A stretch of 64,000 nt of DNA from Bradyrhizobium sp. 164 (GTDB taxonomy: Bacteria > Pseudomonadota > Alphaproteobacteria > Rhizobiales > Xanthobacteraceae): NCBI RefSeq assembly GCF_023073715.1, contig NZ_JADPKA010000097.1, forward strand, positions 1 through 64,000, in the 5' to 3' direction. Both the position numbers and the translations under genes were made by a program. A model generated the notes under the pieces. It was not told the DNA's origin and searched no databases. It worked only from the letters and a program-made list of their open reading frames with translations. Positions 44,725 through 52,647 of this stretch are shown here, one piece after another (position 1 is the stretch's first letter; every line of letters starts with the position of its first letter).

Positions 44725-44818
44725 AGCCTGATGGCCATAATAGGTAAGAACAATCAACATGTTATTGGAATTGCGGCAGGCTGCCGCATCACCGCTTCGC
44801 ATGTGAAACTTGCGATCT

Positions 44819-44851
44819 GCTCAATCTTTGTGCGACGCACAAACCTTGTGC
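44819..44851. promoter_or_regulatory. Paired NtrC-like enhancer shared by nrtA and nirC
   Basis: GCTCAATCTTTGTGC, GAC, then GCACAAACCTTGTGC. The second element is an exact GCAC-N7-GTGC NtrC-type site, the first a one-mismatch copy; centres are 18 bp apart as at narK. The midpoint (44835) is 111 bp from the -24 elements of both divergent promoters (44724 on minus, 44946 on plus). A separate 17-bp palindrome (TGCGGCAGGCTGCCGCA, 44772-44788) lies between it and the nrtA promoter. Confidence 0.75.
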
Positions 44852-44945
44852 AGCAGCTCAAGCAGGAGGCCGACAGGCGCTTCGGGGACCGTTTGAGCAG
44901 AGACACATCCCGCTGATATCGCTTCATTTTTCCTCCGCGCACGAG

Positions 44946-44961
44946 CGGCACGCAACTTGCA
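44946..44961 (+). promoter_or_regulatory. sigma54-type promoter of nirC
   Basis: CGGCAC, N5 (GCAAC), TTGCA: the -12 element is a perfect consensus, the -24 differs at one base. It is 111 bp from the shared enhancer midpoint, facing the nirC gene. Predicted leader is about 220 nt. Confidence 0.7.
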
Positions 44962-44984
44962 TTTACTTGGGCGTCAACGAAGAC

Positions 44985-45022
44985 TGCGGCTTGCCGCATG
45001 GTTGCAGCCTCTGGCGGCTGCA
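44985..45022 (+). promoter_or_regulatory. Tandem hairpins in the nirC leader
   Basis: Hairpin 1 at 44985-44998 has arms TGCGGC and GCCGCA; hairpin 2 at 45003-45022 has perfect 7-bp arms TGCAGCC and GGCTGCA around a six-base loop TCTGGC. Two adjacent hairpins just after a predicted transcription start resemble an antitermination target, but the loop bases are not clearly those of the ANTAR-target consensus. The remaining leader to 45193 holds no gene. Confidence 0.45.
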
Positions 45023-45193
45023 TTCCGGAAGCTCAACTGCTTCGCGGTCCTCTCGCTCGTCGTGACGCGATTCCCAAGGCTTCCAACTCCATAGCCCTCG
45101 TGCGCGGCAGGCCAGCCCGCACGACGCCAAGACGTTCAGCGCGCTCTCCATGAGGGTGTGTCGATCTCACTTACGAAGCAAAAGGATCCATTG

Positions 45194-46033
45194 ATGTCGT
45201 ATCTCGCGCCTTCGGAATTCGTCACCAAGATGGTGGATGCGGGCGAGTCCAAGATCTTCATGTCCACCCGGGATACCATCATCCGCGCCTACATGGCCGG
45301 CGCCATCCTCACGCTCGCCGCATGGTTCGCTGTCACGATCAACGTCAACACCGGCCAGCCGTTGGTCGGCGCGCTCTTGTTTCCGGTCGGATTCGTCATG
45401 CTGTACCTCCTGGGCTTCGATCTCCTGACCGGTGTGTTCGTGCTCTCGCCGCTCGCCCTGATCGACAAGCGTCCCGGCGTCACACTCGGCGGCGTGCTGC
45501 GCAATTGGGGCTTGGTGTTCGTCGGTAACTTCGCCGGCGCGTTCACGGTCGCCTTCATGATGGCCTTCGTCACGACCTTCGGCTTCACACAGCCGCCTGA
45601 CAAGGTCGGCACCGCCATCGGGATCATCGGCGAAAGCCGGACGCTCGGCTACGCCGCGCATGGTGCGGCCGGAATGGCGACGCTGTTCATGCGCGGCATG
45701 CTCTGCAACTGGATGGTCTCGACCGGCGTCGTCGGCGCGATGATTTCGACCTCGGTCCCCGGCAAGGTTATTGCGATGTGGATGCCGATCCTGGTGTTCT
45801 TCTACATGGTGTTCGAGCATTCGGTCGTGAACATGTTCCTGTTCCCGTCAGGACTGCTGCTCGGCGCAAAGTTCTCGATCCTGGACTATTTGATCTGGAA
45901 CGAGATCCCGACCGTGCTCGGCAACCTCGTCGGCGGCCTGGCCTTCACCGGCATGACCCTCTACGCTACGCACGTCATGACCCTGCCGAAGCGCGAGGTC
46001 GGCAAGGCTACGAAGCCCCGCGTTGCGGCCTGA
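45194..46033 (+). CDS. nirC: Formate/nitrite transporter (FocA/NirC) family channel
   Basis: A 279-residue integral membrane protein with about six segments, typical of pentameric FNT channels. Family signatures include AYMAGAILTLAAWFAV and GMLCNWMVSTGVVGAM. ATG 45194 has an AAAGGA site. Placed back-to-back with nrtABC under a shared enhancer, it likely carries nitrite. A hairpin terminator follows. Confidence 0.9.
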   Translation: MSYLAPSEFVTKMVDAGESKIFMSTRDTIIRAYMAGAILTLAAWFAVTINVNTGQPLVGALLFPVGFVMLYLLGFDLLTGVFVLSPLALIDKRPGVTLGGVLRNWGLVFVGNFAGAFTVAFMMAFVTTFGFTQPPDKVGTAIGIIGESRTLGYAAHGAAGMATLFMRGMLCNWMVSTGVVGAMISTSVPGKVIAMWMPILVFFYMVFEHSVVNMFLFPSGLLLGAKFSILDYLIWNEIPTVLGNLVGGLAFTGMTLYATHVMTLPKREVGKATKPRVAA

Positions 46034-46049
46034 TCGAATACGTCTCGAC

Positions 46050-46084
46050 AGAGGAGCCTCGCCTGCGCAGGGTGAGGCTCCTCT
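46050..46084 (+). terminator. Terminator or attenuator between nirC and the kinase-phosphatase gene
   Basis: Perfect 11-bp arms AGAGGAGCCTC and GAGGCTCCTCT, loop of 13 bases, then TTCC. It begins 17 bp after the nirC stop and ends 15 bp before the kinase gene start, so partial read-through would set a lower level of the kinase protein. Confidence 0.75.
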
Positions 46085-46099
46085 TTCCTGGTGACGACG

Positions 46100-47830
46100 A
46101 TGACCCCCGGACTCCTGATTTCGGTCGGCCAGCACTCCGACAAGGGTCGCAAGCCCCTCAACCAGGATTTTCACGGCGTCCTCATTCCAGAGGAGCCGCT
46201 GCTCAGCCTGAAGGGCATCGCCGCCGTCCTCGCCGACGGCATTTCGAGCAGCACGGTGAGCCAGATCGCCAGCGAGTCGGCGGTCAAGAGCTTCCTGATG
46301 GACTATTACTGCACGTCGGAATCCTGGACGGTGAAGACGTCTGCCCGCCGCGTGCTGGATGCCACCAATTCCTGGCTGCACGCGCAGACGCGCAAGAGTC
46401 AATACGCCTATGATCGCGACAAGGGCTATGTCTGCACCCTCACCGCCATGGTCATCAAGGCGACCACCGCGCATATCTTCCATGTCGGTGACTGCCGCGT
46501 CTACCGCGTCGCCGGTAAGGCGCTCGAGCAACTGACCGACGATCACCGGATCATCGTGTCGTCGGAGCAGACTTATCTCGGCCGCGCACTCGGCATCAAT
46601 CCGCAGCTCGAGATCGACTATCAGGCCTTCGAGATCGAGGCGGGCGACACCTTTCTGCTGGCGACCGACGGCGCCTACGAATTCGTCGACGCGCGCTTCG
46701 TCACGAGCGCGCTGAACGAGCACGCAGGCGAGCTCGACGCGGCGGCCAAGGCCATCGTCGAGGAAGCCTACCGGCGCGGCAGCGACGACAACATCACGGT
46801 CCAGATCCTGCGCATCGATGCAGTGCCCCAGCGCGAGCCGGCCGGCATCTTCAATCAGACGTCCCAATTGCCGCTGCCTCCGCTGCCGGAACCGCGCGCG
46901 ATCTTCGACGGCTACCGGATCATCCGCGAGATCCACGGCAGCAGCCGCAGTCATATCTACTTTGCCGTCGACACCGAGACCGAGGAGCCGGTCGCGCTCA
47001 AGCTGCCGTCGGTCGACCTGCGCGATAACGCCGCCTATCTCAAGCGCTTCCTGATGGAGGAATGGATCGCGCGCCGGATCGACAGCCCGCACGTGCTGAA
47101 GCCGCGGTCACAGTCGAGACGGCGCAGCTATCTCTACATCGCGACCGAATTCGTCGAAGGCCAGACCTTGAAGCAGTGGATGACCGACAATCCACGCCCC
47201 GATCTCGAAACCGTCCGCGGCCTGATCGAGCAGGTCGCCGCGGGCTTACGCGCCTTCCACCGCATGGAGATGCTGCATCAGGACCTCAGGCCGGACAACA
47301 TCCTGATCGACAAGACCGGCACCGCCAAGATCATCGACTTCGGATCGGTCAGGGTGGCCGGCGTCGCGGAAGCGGCGCCGCGAGACGAGGCCGACGACAT
47401 CCTGGGAACGGTCCAGTACACGGCGCCGGAGTACTTTCTCGGCGAAGGCGGCTCGCCGCGCTCCGACATGTTTTCGTTGGCTGTGATCTGCTACCAGATG
47501 CTGACGGGGAAGTTGCCCTATGGCACCCAGGTTGCCCGAATTCGGCGCAAGGCGGACGTGCGGCGACTTCAGTATCGCCCGGCCGACGAGGACCGCAATG
47601 TGCCGGCCTGGGTCGACGGCGCGCTCAGGCGCGCGCTACATCCCGATCCCTACAAGCGGCACGAGGATCTGTCCGAATTCGTCTACGAGCTCCGCACGCC
47701 CAATCCGGTCTATCTCGACACGCGGATCACGCCGCTTTTGGAGCGCAGTCCGCTGATGTTCTGGAAATTGACCACGGCGGCGCTCGCCTGCGCGGTCGTC
47801 GTGCTGCTGGCGATATTGCACGCGCGCTGA
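46100..47830 (+). CDS. Bifunctional PP2C phosphatase-Ser/Thr protein kinase, membrane-anchored
   Basis: A 576-residue fusion (GTG 46091 would add three residues). In numbering from 46091: a PP2C phosphatase domain spans about 7-245, with metal acids in LNQDF (Asp26), LADGIS (Asp49), ATDGAY (Asp193) and GSDDNIT (Asp232/233). A kinase domain spans about 275-530: Lys304 (VALKLP), catalytic HQDLRPDN (396-403) and DFG (417-419). The Gly-rich loop is poor (IHGSSRSH) and HRD is HQD. A hydrophobic C-terminal segment (about 555-576) probably anchors it in the membrane. It follows nirC, so it likely modulates nitrate/nitrite transport or assimilation by phosphorylation; the target is unknown. Confidence 0.88.
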   Translation: MTPGLLISVGQHSDKGRKPLNQDFHGVLIPEEPLLSLKGIAAVLADGISSSTVSQIASESAVKSFLMDYYCTSESWTVKTSARRVLDATNSWLHAQTRKSQYAYDRDKGYVCTLTAMVIKATTAHIFHVGDCRVYRVAGKALEQLTDDHRIIVSSEQTYLGRALGINPQLEIDYQAFEIEAGDTFLLATDGAYEFVDARFVTSALNEHAGELDAAAKAIVEEAYRRGSDDNITVQILRIDAVPQREPAGIFNQTSQLPLPPLPEPRAIFDGYRIIREIHGSSRSHIYFAVDTETEEPVALKLPSVDLRDNAAYLKRFLMEEWIARRIDSPHVLKPRSQSRRRSYLYIATEFVEGQTLKQWMTDNPRPDLETVRGLIEQVAAGLRAFHRMEMLHQDLRPDNILIDKTGTAKIIDFGSVRVAGVAEAAPRDEADDILGTVQYTAPEYFLGEGGSPRSDMFSLAVICYQMLTGKLPYGTQVARIRRKADVRRLQYRPADEDRNVPAWVDGALRRALHPDPYKRHEDLSEFVYELRTPNPVYLDTRITPLLERSPLMFWKLTTAALACAVVVLLAILHAR

Positions 47831-47853
47831 TCAGGGGCGTGGCCTCGCAGGGC

Positions 47854-48519
47854 TCACCACGTGATCAGCGGAGACTGATGCAGCCATGCATCGGCGCGCA
47901 CCTGATCCAGCACGAATTTTGCGACGTCTGCGCGCGCTATGCTGCCGCCATGGAAGTCCGAAAGATCCGTCAGGGCCCGCACCGAGCCGCGGCCGGGCTT
48001 GTTGTTCAGGGCGGAAGGAGGAACCAGGACCCCAGTCCAGCCCGCTGTCTCTGACGATGGCTTCCTGCCGGTTCTTGTCGGCGTACACCTTCTTCAGGAG
48101 GAGCGGAAAGATCACATTGTCGGCGAGAAAGCCGCCGTGCCCGGCGCCGTCGCCGGCGCCGATCCCCGTAATGCAAACCAGACGGGAGACATGTTTGGCC
48201 TTCACTCGCGCTCACGAGCGCGCGCGTCGCGCTCGAGAGAAGCGTTACCTTGCGGAACGGGCTTACCGGTGTACCCAGCGCACTGACGACGGCGTCACGG
48301 CCTTCGAGGGCTTCGAGCAAAACTGTTTCGTCGCGGGCGTCTCCTCGCCCCCGTGATGTCACTCGCCTTTTCGGCGGAACGCACCAGCACGGTGACCTCG
48401 TACCCCCGCGCCACCGCCTGGCTGACGATCAGCCGGCCGGTGGCGCCGGTGGCGCCAAGTACCAGTATCTTCGCTGCGCCCTCCGGATTCGCCGGAACGG
48501 CGCCGGTCGAAGCGATCAT
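47854..48519 (-). pseudogene. Frameshifted NAD(P)-binding oxidoreductase (SDR/NmrA-like) pseudogene
   Basis: Homology runs through shifting frames on the minus strand. It opens at ATG 48519 (ILVLGATGATGRLIVSQAVARG Rossmann start), moves near 48355 to DARDETVLLEALEGRDAVVSALG, again near 48220 to SRLVCITGIGAGDGAGHGG and FPLLLKKVYADKNRQEAIVRDSG, and once more near 48040 to VPPSALNNKPGRG, ending ITW-stop at 47854. At least three indels disrupt a roughly 210-residue gene. Coding character is kept in each piece, so decay is recent, or the assembly has errors here. Confidence 0.8.
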
Positions 48520-48557
48520 GATCGAATTCCTTGTGAGGATTGGGGCGTGCCGTATCG

Positions 48558-49310
48558 TCAGGCGGAGGCGGCGATCTCGGAGACGAAGTCGCGATAGGAG
48601 CGCAGGGGACGGCGCAGCAGCGCGGTCAGACGCTCGACGTCGCCGGCCTCGGGCACCATTCCCTCGGTGAGGAAACGCTCGCTCATCAGCCGCATGTCGA
48701 AGGCCATCCAGCTCGGCATGAACTGCCTGAGATTCTTCTCGAAGCCGGCGGTATCGTCGCCGGGATAGGCGATGGTGCGACCCAGAACCTCCGACCAGAC
48801 GGCGGCGGCTTTCGCGCCGGTCAGCGTTTCGGGACCGACGAGATTGATGCGGTCGAGCGGCAGCGAGGCTGCGGCTCGCTCTCGACGGATCAGTTCGATG
48901 GCGGCGATCTCGCCGATGTCGCGTGCATCGATCATGGCGAGTCCCTTGCTCCCGATGGGCATCGGATAGATGCCGTATCCGGTCACCACGTCCTTGATCG
49001 TGACGTCGTTGTTCATGAAGTAAGCGGGGCGCAGGATGGTGGCGTTGAAGCCCATCTGCTCGATCATCCGCTCGACACCGAACTTGCCGGCAAAGTGCGG
49101 CACGTTCACGTAGCGATCGCTGTGGATCACCGAGAGGTAGACGACCCGCTCGACGCCGGCCTCGCGGGCCACGTTGAGCGCAATCAGCGCCTGCGTGAAT
49201 TCATCCGGCACCACTGCGTTGAGCAGGAACAGGGTCGAGACTCCGCTAAACGCGCCGCGGAGCGCGTCGACATCGAGCAGGTCGCCCTGCACGACACTGG
49301 TGGAACGATG
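48558..49310 (-). pseudogene. NmrA-like NAD(P)-binding protein missing its N-terminal Rossmann part
   Basis: From about 49295 downward the frame encodes VVQGDLLDVDALRGAFSGVSTLFLLNAV, VERVVYLSVIHSDRYVNVPHFAGKFGVERMIEQ and LRPAYFMNNDV, a clear NmrA/HSCARG-type core ending at 48558. The usual start, with GATGxxG and about 50-60 residues, is absent: the open frame upstream is antisense to the LysR gene and carries no such motif. The break coincides with the LysR ATG at 49308, indicating a deletion that removed the promoter and 5' end of this gene. Remnant likely non-functional. Confidence 0.75.
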
Positions 49311-50201
49311 GACCTGCTCGCACTCGCCGATTTCAACCTCGTCGCCCGACACGGCGGGTTCGGACGCGCCGCACGGGCCGCCGGGCGCCCGAAAGCCACC
49401 CTGTCCCGACGGGTCGCCGAGCTGGAGGCCGCGCTCGACCTGCGCCTGTTCGAGCGCGGCGCGCGCGCCCTGAAACTCACGCAGGAAGGACGCGCCCTTT
49501 ACGAGCGGACGGGGGCATTGCTCGTCGAGCTCGACGAGGCGGCCGCGGCAATCGCTTCGGGTGGGGACAGGCCGCGGGGTCGCCTGCGGATCAGCGCGCC
49601 TTTGCTGTTTTCGCAAACTGCAATGGGGAATCTCGCGGCCGGGTTCGCGCTCAGATATCCGGAGGTCCGTCTTGAGGTCACGACGGAAGATCGCTCCGTG
49701 GACATGGTGGAGGAAGGGTATGACCTCGTCATTCGGGTCAATCCGGCTCCGGACGAGAGCCTTGTGGGCCGGATCTTTCTGCGCGACCGGCTAGTGGTCG
49801 TGGCGAGCCCGGATTTGAAGCGACCGCGGGACGGTATCGCTGTGCCGGCTGTCATGCGCGGAGCGGGCGACCAGCTAACAACCTGGGAGGTGACGGTGCC
49901 AGGCGGACGATCGCGCATCACGGTTGATCCGGTCCTTCGCCTGTCATCGCTCGTCATGGTCCGCGATGCAGTCCGGGCGGGCGTCGGCGCCGCGCGCCTT
50001 CCCGTGTCACTGGTCAGTCACGACCTGGCTGCCGGCACGCTGGTGCATTGGGGCAACATCGACGGACCAGAGATCGCGTTGTGGACGCTCTATCCATCGC
50101 GGCGGCTCTTGAGCGCGCGCGTATCCGCCTTCCTCGACTTCATGAAAGAAGCCTTTCCGATGGGGACGCCTGACGAGTTGGCGGCCTTCATCGGGCGCTG
50201 A
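49308..50201 (+). CDS. LysR family transcriptional regulator
   Basis: A 297-residue LysR protein: HTH in the first 60 residues (LVARHGGFGRAARAAGRPKAT, LSRRVAELEAALDLRLFERG) and a periplasmic-binding-fold effector domain (GRLRISAPLLFSQTAMGNLAAGF). ATG 49308 fits the usual LysR start. The divergent NmrA-like gene it would have regulated is truncated exactly at this start, so its cognate promoter region appears lost, which may leave the gene poorly expressed or under a foreign promoter. Confidence 0.87.
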   Translation: MDLLALADFNLVARHGGFGRAARAAGRPKATLSRRVAELEAALDLRLFERGARALKLTQEGRALYERTGALLVELDEAAAAIASGGDRPRGRLRISAPLLFSQTAMGNLAAGFALRYPEVRLEVTTEDRSVDMVEEGYDLVIRVNPAPDESLVGRIFLRDRLVVVASPDLKRPRDGIAVPAVMRGAGDQLTTWEVTVPGGRSRITVDPVLRLSSLVMVRDAVRAGVGAARLPVSLVSHDLAAGTLVHWGNIDGPEIALWTLYPSRRLLSARVSAFLDFMKEAFPMGTPDELAAFIGR

Positions 50202-50231
50202 GAGGCGGCGCGCGCTGCTCGCGCCTGACCG

Positions 50232-51149
50232 TCAGGCCGGCTCCTCCGCCTTCGTCCCCAGCGGCTTCGGCGCCATACCGCCGCCCGGCTTGAGGTGGAA
50301 TTCATAGCTCATCAGGTGCCACTGCCCGTTCGCCCTGGTGCCGTCGGGCATCTCAAGGTCGTTGCGCGGCTCGACCTTGGCCACCAGATCGTCCTTCACA
50401 CCGAACACCACGTCGGAATCCAGGTATTTGTCGCCATCCATGAAGACGTGGGTGATCAGCGGCTCATAACCCTTTGCATTGACCAGGAAATGGACATGCG
50501 CCGGGCGCATCGGGTGGCGGTTGGTCTGCATGATCATCTCGCCGACCGGACCGTCGGTCGGGATAGGGTAGCTGCACGGCAGGATGGTGCGAAAGAAGAA
50601 CCGGCCGTCGTCATCGGTGATGAAGCGCGCCCGCGCTGAGGCGCCGACCTCGTCATAGTTCGGCTTCTGTGAATCGTAGAAGCCGTCATCGTCGGCATGC
50701 CAGACGTCGACGGGGACATTCGCGAGCGGCTTGCCCTTGAGATCGGTGACGCGGCTCTGCACGAACATCCGTTCGCCGGTCTGATTGTTCGGCGAGATGT
50801 CGGTGCCGTGCGCGGTCACCTTGTGCTCGCCGACGTAGAACGGGCCGAGCACCGTGGTCTGGGTGGCGCCCTCGCGGTCGCGGTGATTGACTGCGTCGAC
50901 CAGCATGGAGACGCCGAGCACGTCGGATAGCAGGATGAACTCCTGGCGGGTGTCGGTGCATTTCTGGCCGGTGCGGGTCAGGAAATCGATGGCGTATTCC
51001 CACTCCTCGAAGGTGAGACCGGTCTTGCTCACGTAATCGTGCAGCGACTTCACCAATTCCTGGAGCAGGAATTTCGCGCGCGGGTCGGGTGTCTGGTCAA
51101 AGCTCCGGACGACGGCTTCGGTGAGCTCGGTCTCGTTGAACTGGGTCAT
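50232..51149 (-). CDS. Intradiol ring-cleavage dioxygenase (catechol/hydroxyquinol 1,2-dioxygenase)
   Basis: A 305-residue non-haem Fe(III) dioxygenase. Ligands are visible: Tyr158 (GFYDSQ), Tyr194 (PCSYPIPTDG), His218 and His220 (RPAHVHFLV). The first ~100 residues form the usual helical linker domain used for dimerisation. Length and the RPAHVHFLVNAKGYEPLITHVF segment match the catechol/chlorocatechol/hydroxyquinol group that cleaves the aromatic ring to a muconate or maleylacetate. No other ring-degradation gene is next to it. Confidence 0.9.
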   Translation of the reverse strand: MTQFNETELTEAVVRSFDQTPDPRAKFLLQELVKSLHDYVSKTGLTFEEWEYAIDFLTRTGQKCTDTRQEFILLSDVLGVSMLVDAVNHRDREGATQTTVLGPFYVGEHKVTAHGTDISPNNQTGERMFVQSRVTDLKGKPLANVPVDVWHADDDGFYDSQKPNYDEVGASARARFITDDDGRFFFRTILPCSYPIPTDGPVGEMIMQTNRHPMRPAHVHFLVNAKGYEPLITHVFMDGDKYLDSDVVFGVKDDLVAKVEPRNDLEMPDGTRANGQWHLMSYEFHLKPGGGMAPKPLGTKAEEPA

Positions 51150-51321
51150 GGTGCGTTTGCCTGCGTTTTCTCGTTGGCCCGTTGGGATCTCTTGGGCTGC
51201 TTGGAGGCGTTCCAGGTTGGAGCCTACACTAACCGGCCGCCCGGCGTTAAGCGCGACCAGCTTGGAATGAGCCCGCCATTTCGGCTATCAACGGAGCGAC
51301 AAAAACTGCCCGGAGGAACAG

Positions 51322-52596
51322 ATGCTCGCGCCCACACCCGCCTCGCCCGAATGCGTCGGCATGTCTAAGACCGCACTGGACCGCGTCGATACGCATCTGA
51401 AGAACCGGTACATCGACGCGGGCCGGTTCCCCGGCGCGCATCTCCTCGTCTACCGCCGCGGCAAGGTCGCACACAGCTCGGTTCAGGGCCTTGCCGACGT
51501 CGAGCGCAAAGTGCCGGTCAAGGACGACACCATCTACCGCATCTATTCCATGACGAAGCCGCTCACCAGCATCGCCTTCATGATGCTGGTCGAGCAAGGT
51601 CTCGTCGCGATCGACGAGCCTGTCGCCAAGTACATTCCGGAATGGAAGGATCTCGGCGTATTCGTCGCCGGCACCTACCCGGCCTTCCTGACCCGGCCGC
51701 CGTCCCGGCCGATGCTGATCGTCGACCTCCTGCGCCATACTTCCGGCCTCACCTACGGCTTCCAGCAGCGCTCCAATGTTGATGCCGCCTATCGCGCCGA
51801 GAAGATCGGGGAGGTCGAGAAGTCCGGCACGCTCCAGACCATGATCGAGAGCCTTGCAAAGATCCCGCTGGAGTTCTCGCCGGGCGAGGCCTGGAACTAC
51901 TCGGTCGCGACCGACGTGCTCGGCTATCTCGTCGCCAAGATTTCAGGCATGCCGTTCGAGCAGTTCCTGAAAGCGCGCATCCTCGATCCACTCGGCATGA
52001 CCGACACCGACTTCCACGTGCCAGCCTCGAAGGCGCATCGTTTCGCGGCCTGCTATTCCGCCGATCCAGGCGGCGGAATGACGTTCCATGCCGGCCAGCG
52101 GCGCGAGGGCCTGACGCTCCAGGATGATCCGGCAACCAGCTCGTTCCTGTCGCCGCCCTCCTTCATCTCCGGCGGCGGCGGGCTGTGCTCGACGGTCGCC
52201 GATTATCTCACCTTCTGCCGCGCGCTGCTCAACGGTGGCGAGCTCGGCGGCGTCAGGCTGATCGGGCCGAAGACGCTGGCGCTGATGACGAGCAACCACA
52301 TTCCGGGCGGACGCTTCCTGCCCGAGGTGTCACGCTCGCTGTTTTCGGAAGCTGCCTATAACGGAATCGGCTTCGGCCTTGGCTTTGCCGTGACCATGCG
52401 CCCGGCCGACACGCTGATCGCCGGCAGCCCCGGCGAATACAATTGGGGCGGCGCGGCGACGACCTCGTTCTGGATCGACCCCGCCGAAGAGCTGATCACG
52501 ATCTTCATGACGCAGGTATTGCCCTCGAGCGCCTATCCGATCCGTCGCGAGCTGCGCAGCATGGTCTACGCCGCGATCACCGAGAGCAATCTGTAA
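51322..52596 (+). CDS. Serine hydrolase, beta-lactamase class C family
   Basis: A 424-residue penicillin-binding-fold hydrolase. The nucleophile motif SMTK is at 76-79 and the second motif YSV at 193-195 (NYSVATDVLG). A HSGL-type HTSGLTYG segment precedes it. No signal peptide, so it is cytoplasmic, closer to EstB-type esterases or D-aminopeptidases than to secreted AmpC. CGGAGGAACAG precedes the ATG. It ends at a strong hairpin. Confidence 0.87.
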   Translation: MLAPTPASPECVGMSKTALDRVDTHLKNRYIDAGRFPGAHLLVYRRGKVAHSSVQGLADVERKVPVKDDTIYRIYSMTKPLTSIAFMMLVEQGLVAIDEPVAKYIPEWKDLGVFVAGTYPAFLTRPPSRPMLIVDLLRHTSGLTYGFQQRSNVDAAYRAEKIGEVEKSGTLQTMIESLAKIPLEFSPGEAWNYSVATDVLGYLVAKISGMPFEQFLKARILDPLGMTDTDFHVPASKAHRFAACYSADPGGGMTFHAGQRREGLTLQDDPATSSFLSPPSFISGGGGLCSTVADYLTFCRALLNGGELGGVRLIGPKTLALMTSNHIPGGRFLPEVSRSLFSEAAYNGIGFGLGFAVTMRPADTLIAGSPGEYNWGGAATTSFWIDPAEELITIFMTQVLPSSAYPIRRELRSMVYAAITESNL

Positions 52597-52607
52597 GGGA
52601 TGGAATG

Positions 52608-52633
52608 GATCCCGCGGCCTTGGCCGCGGGATC
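52608..52633. terminator. Bidirectional terminator hairpin
   Basis: Perfect 12-bp arms GATCCCGCGGCC and GGCCGCGGGATC with a TT loop, between the convergent serine hydrolase and TRAP permease genes. No long T-run follows on either strand, so termination strength is uncertain. Confidence 0.7.
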
Positions 52634-52647
52634 GCGCCATCAGACGC

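Noticed and set aside
41102..45022. A confirmed ANTAR/NasT antitermination motif in the nitrate leaders
   Set aside because: Hairpins and a shared 13-nt motif are present, but I could not fit the two-hairpin consensus with the right loop bases; kept only as a possibility.
48558..49616. The NmrA-like frame read as a full 352-residue protein from 49616
   Set aside because: The first ~105 codons are antisense to the LysR coding region, lack the GATGxxG motif and are Arg/Gly-rich; only the part below about 49310 is homologous.
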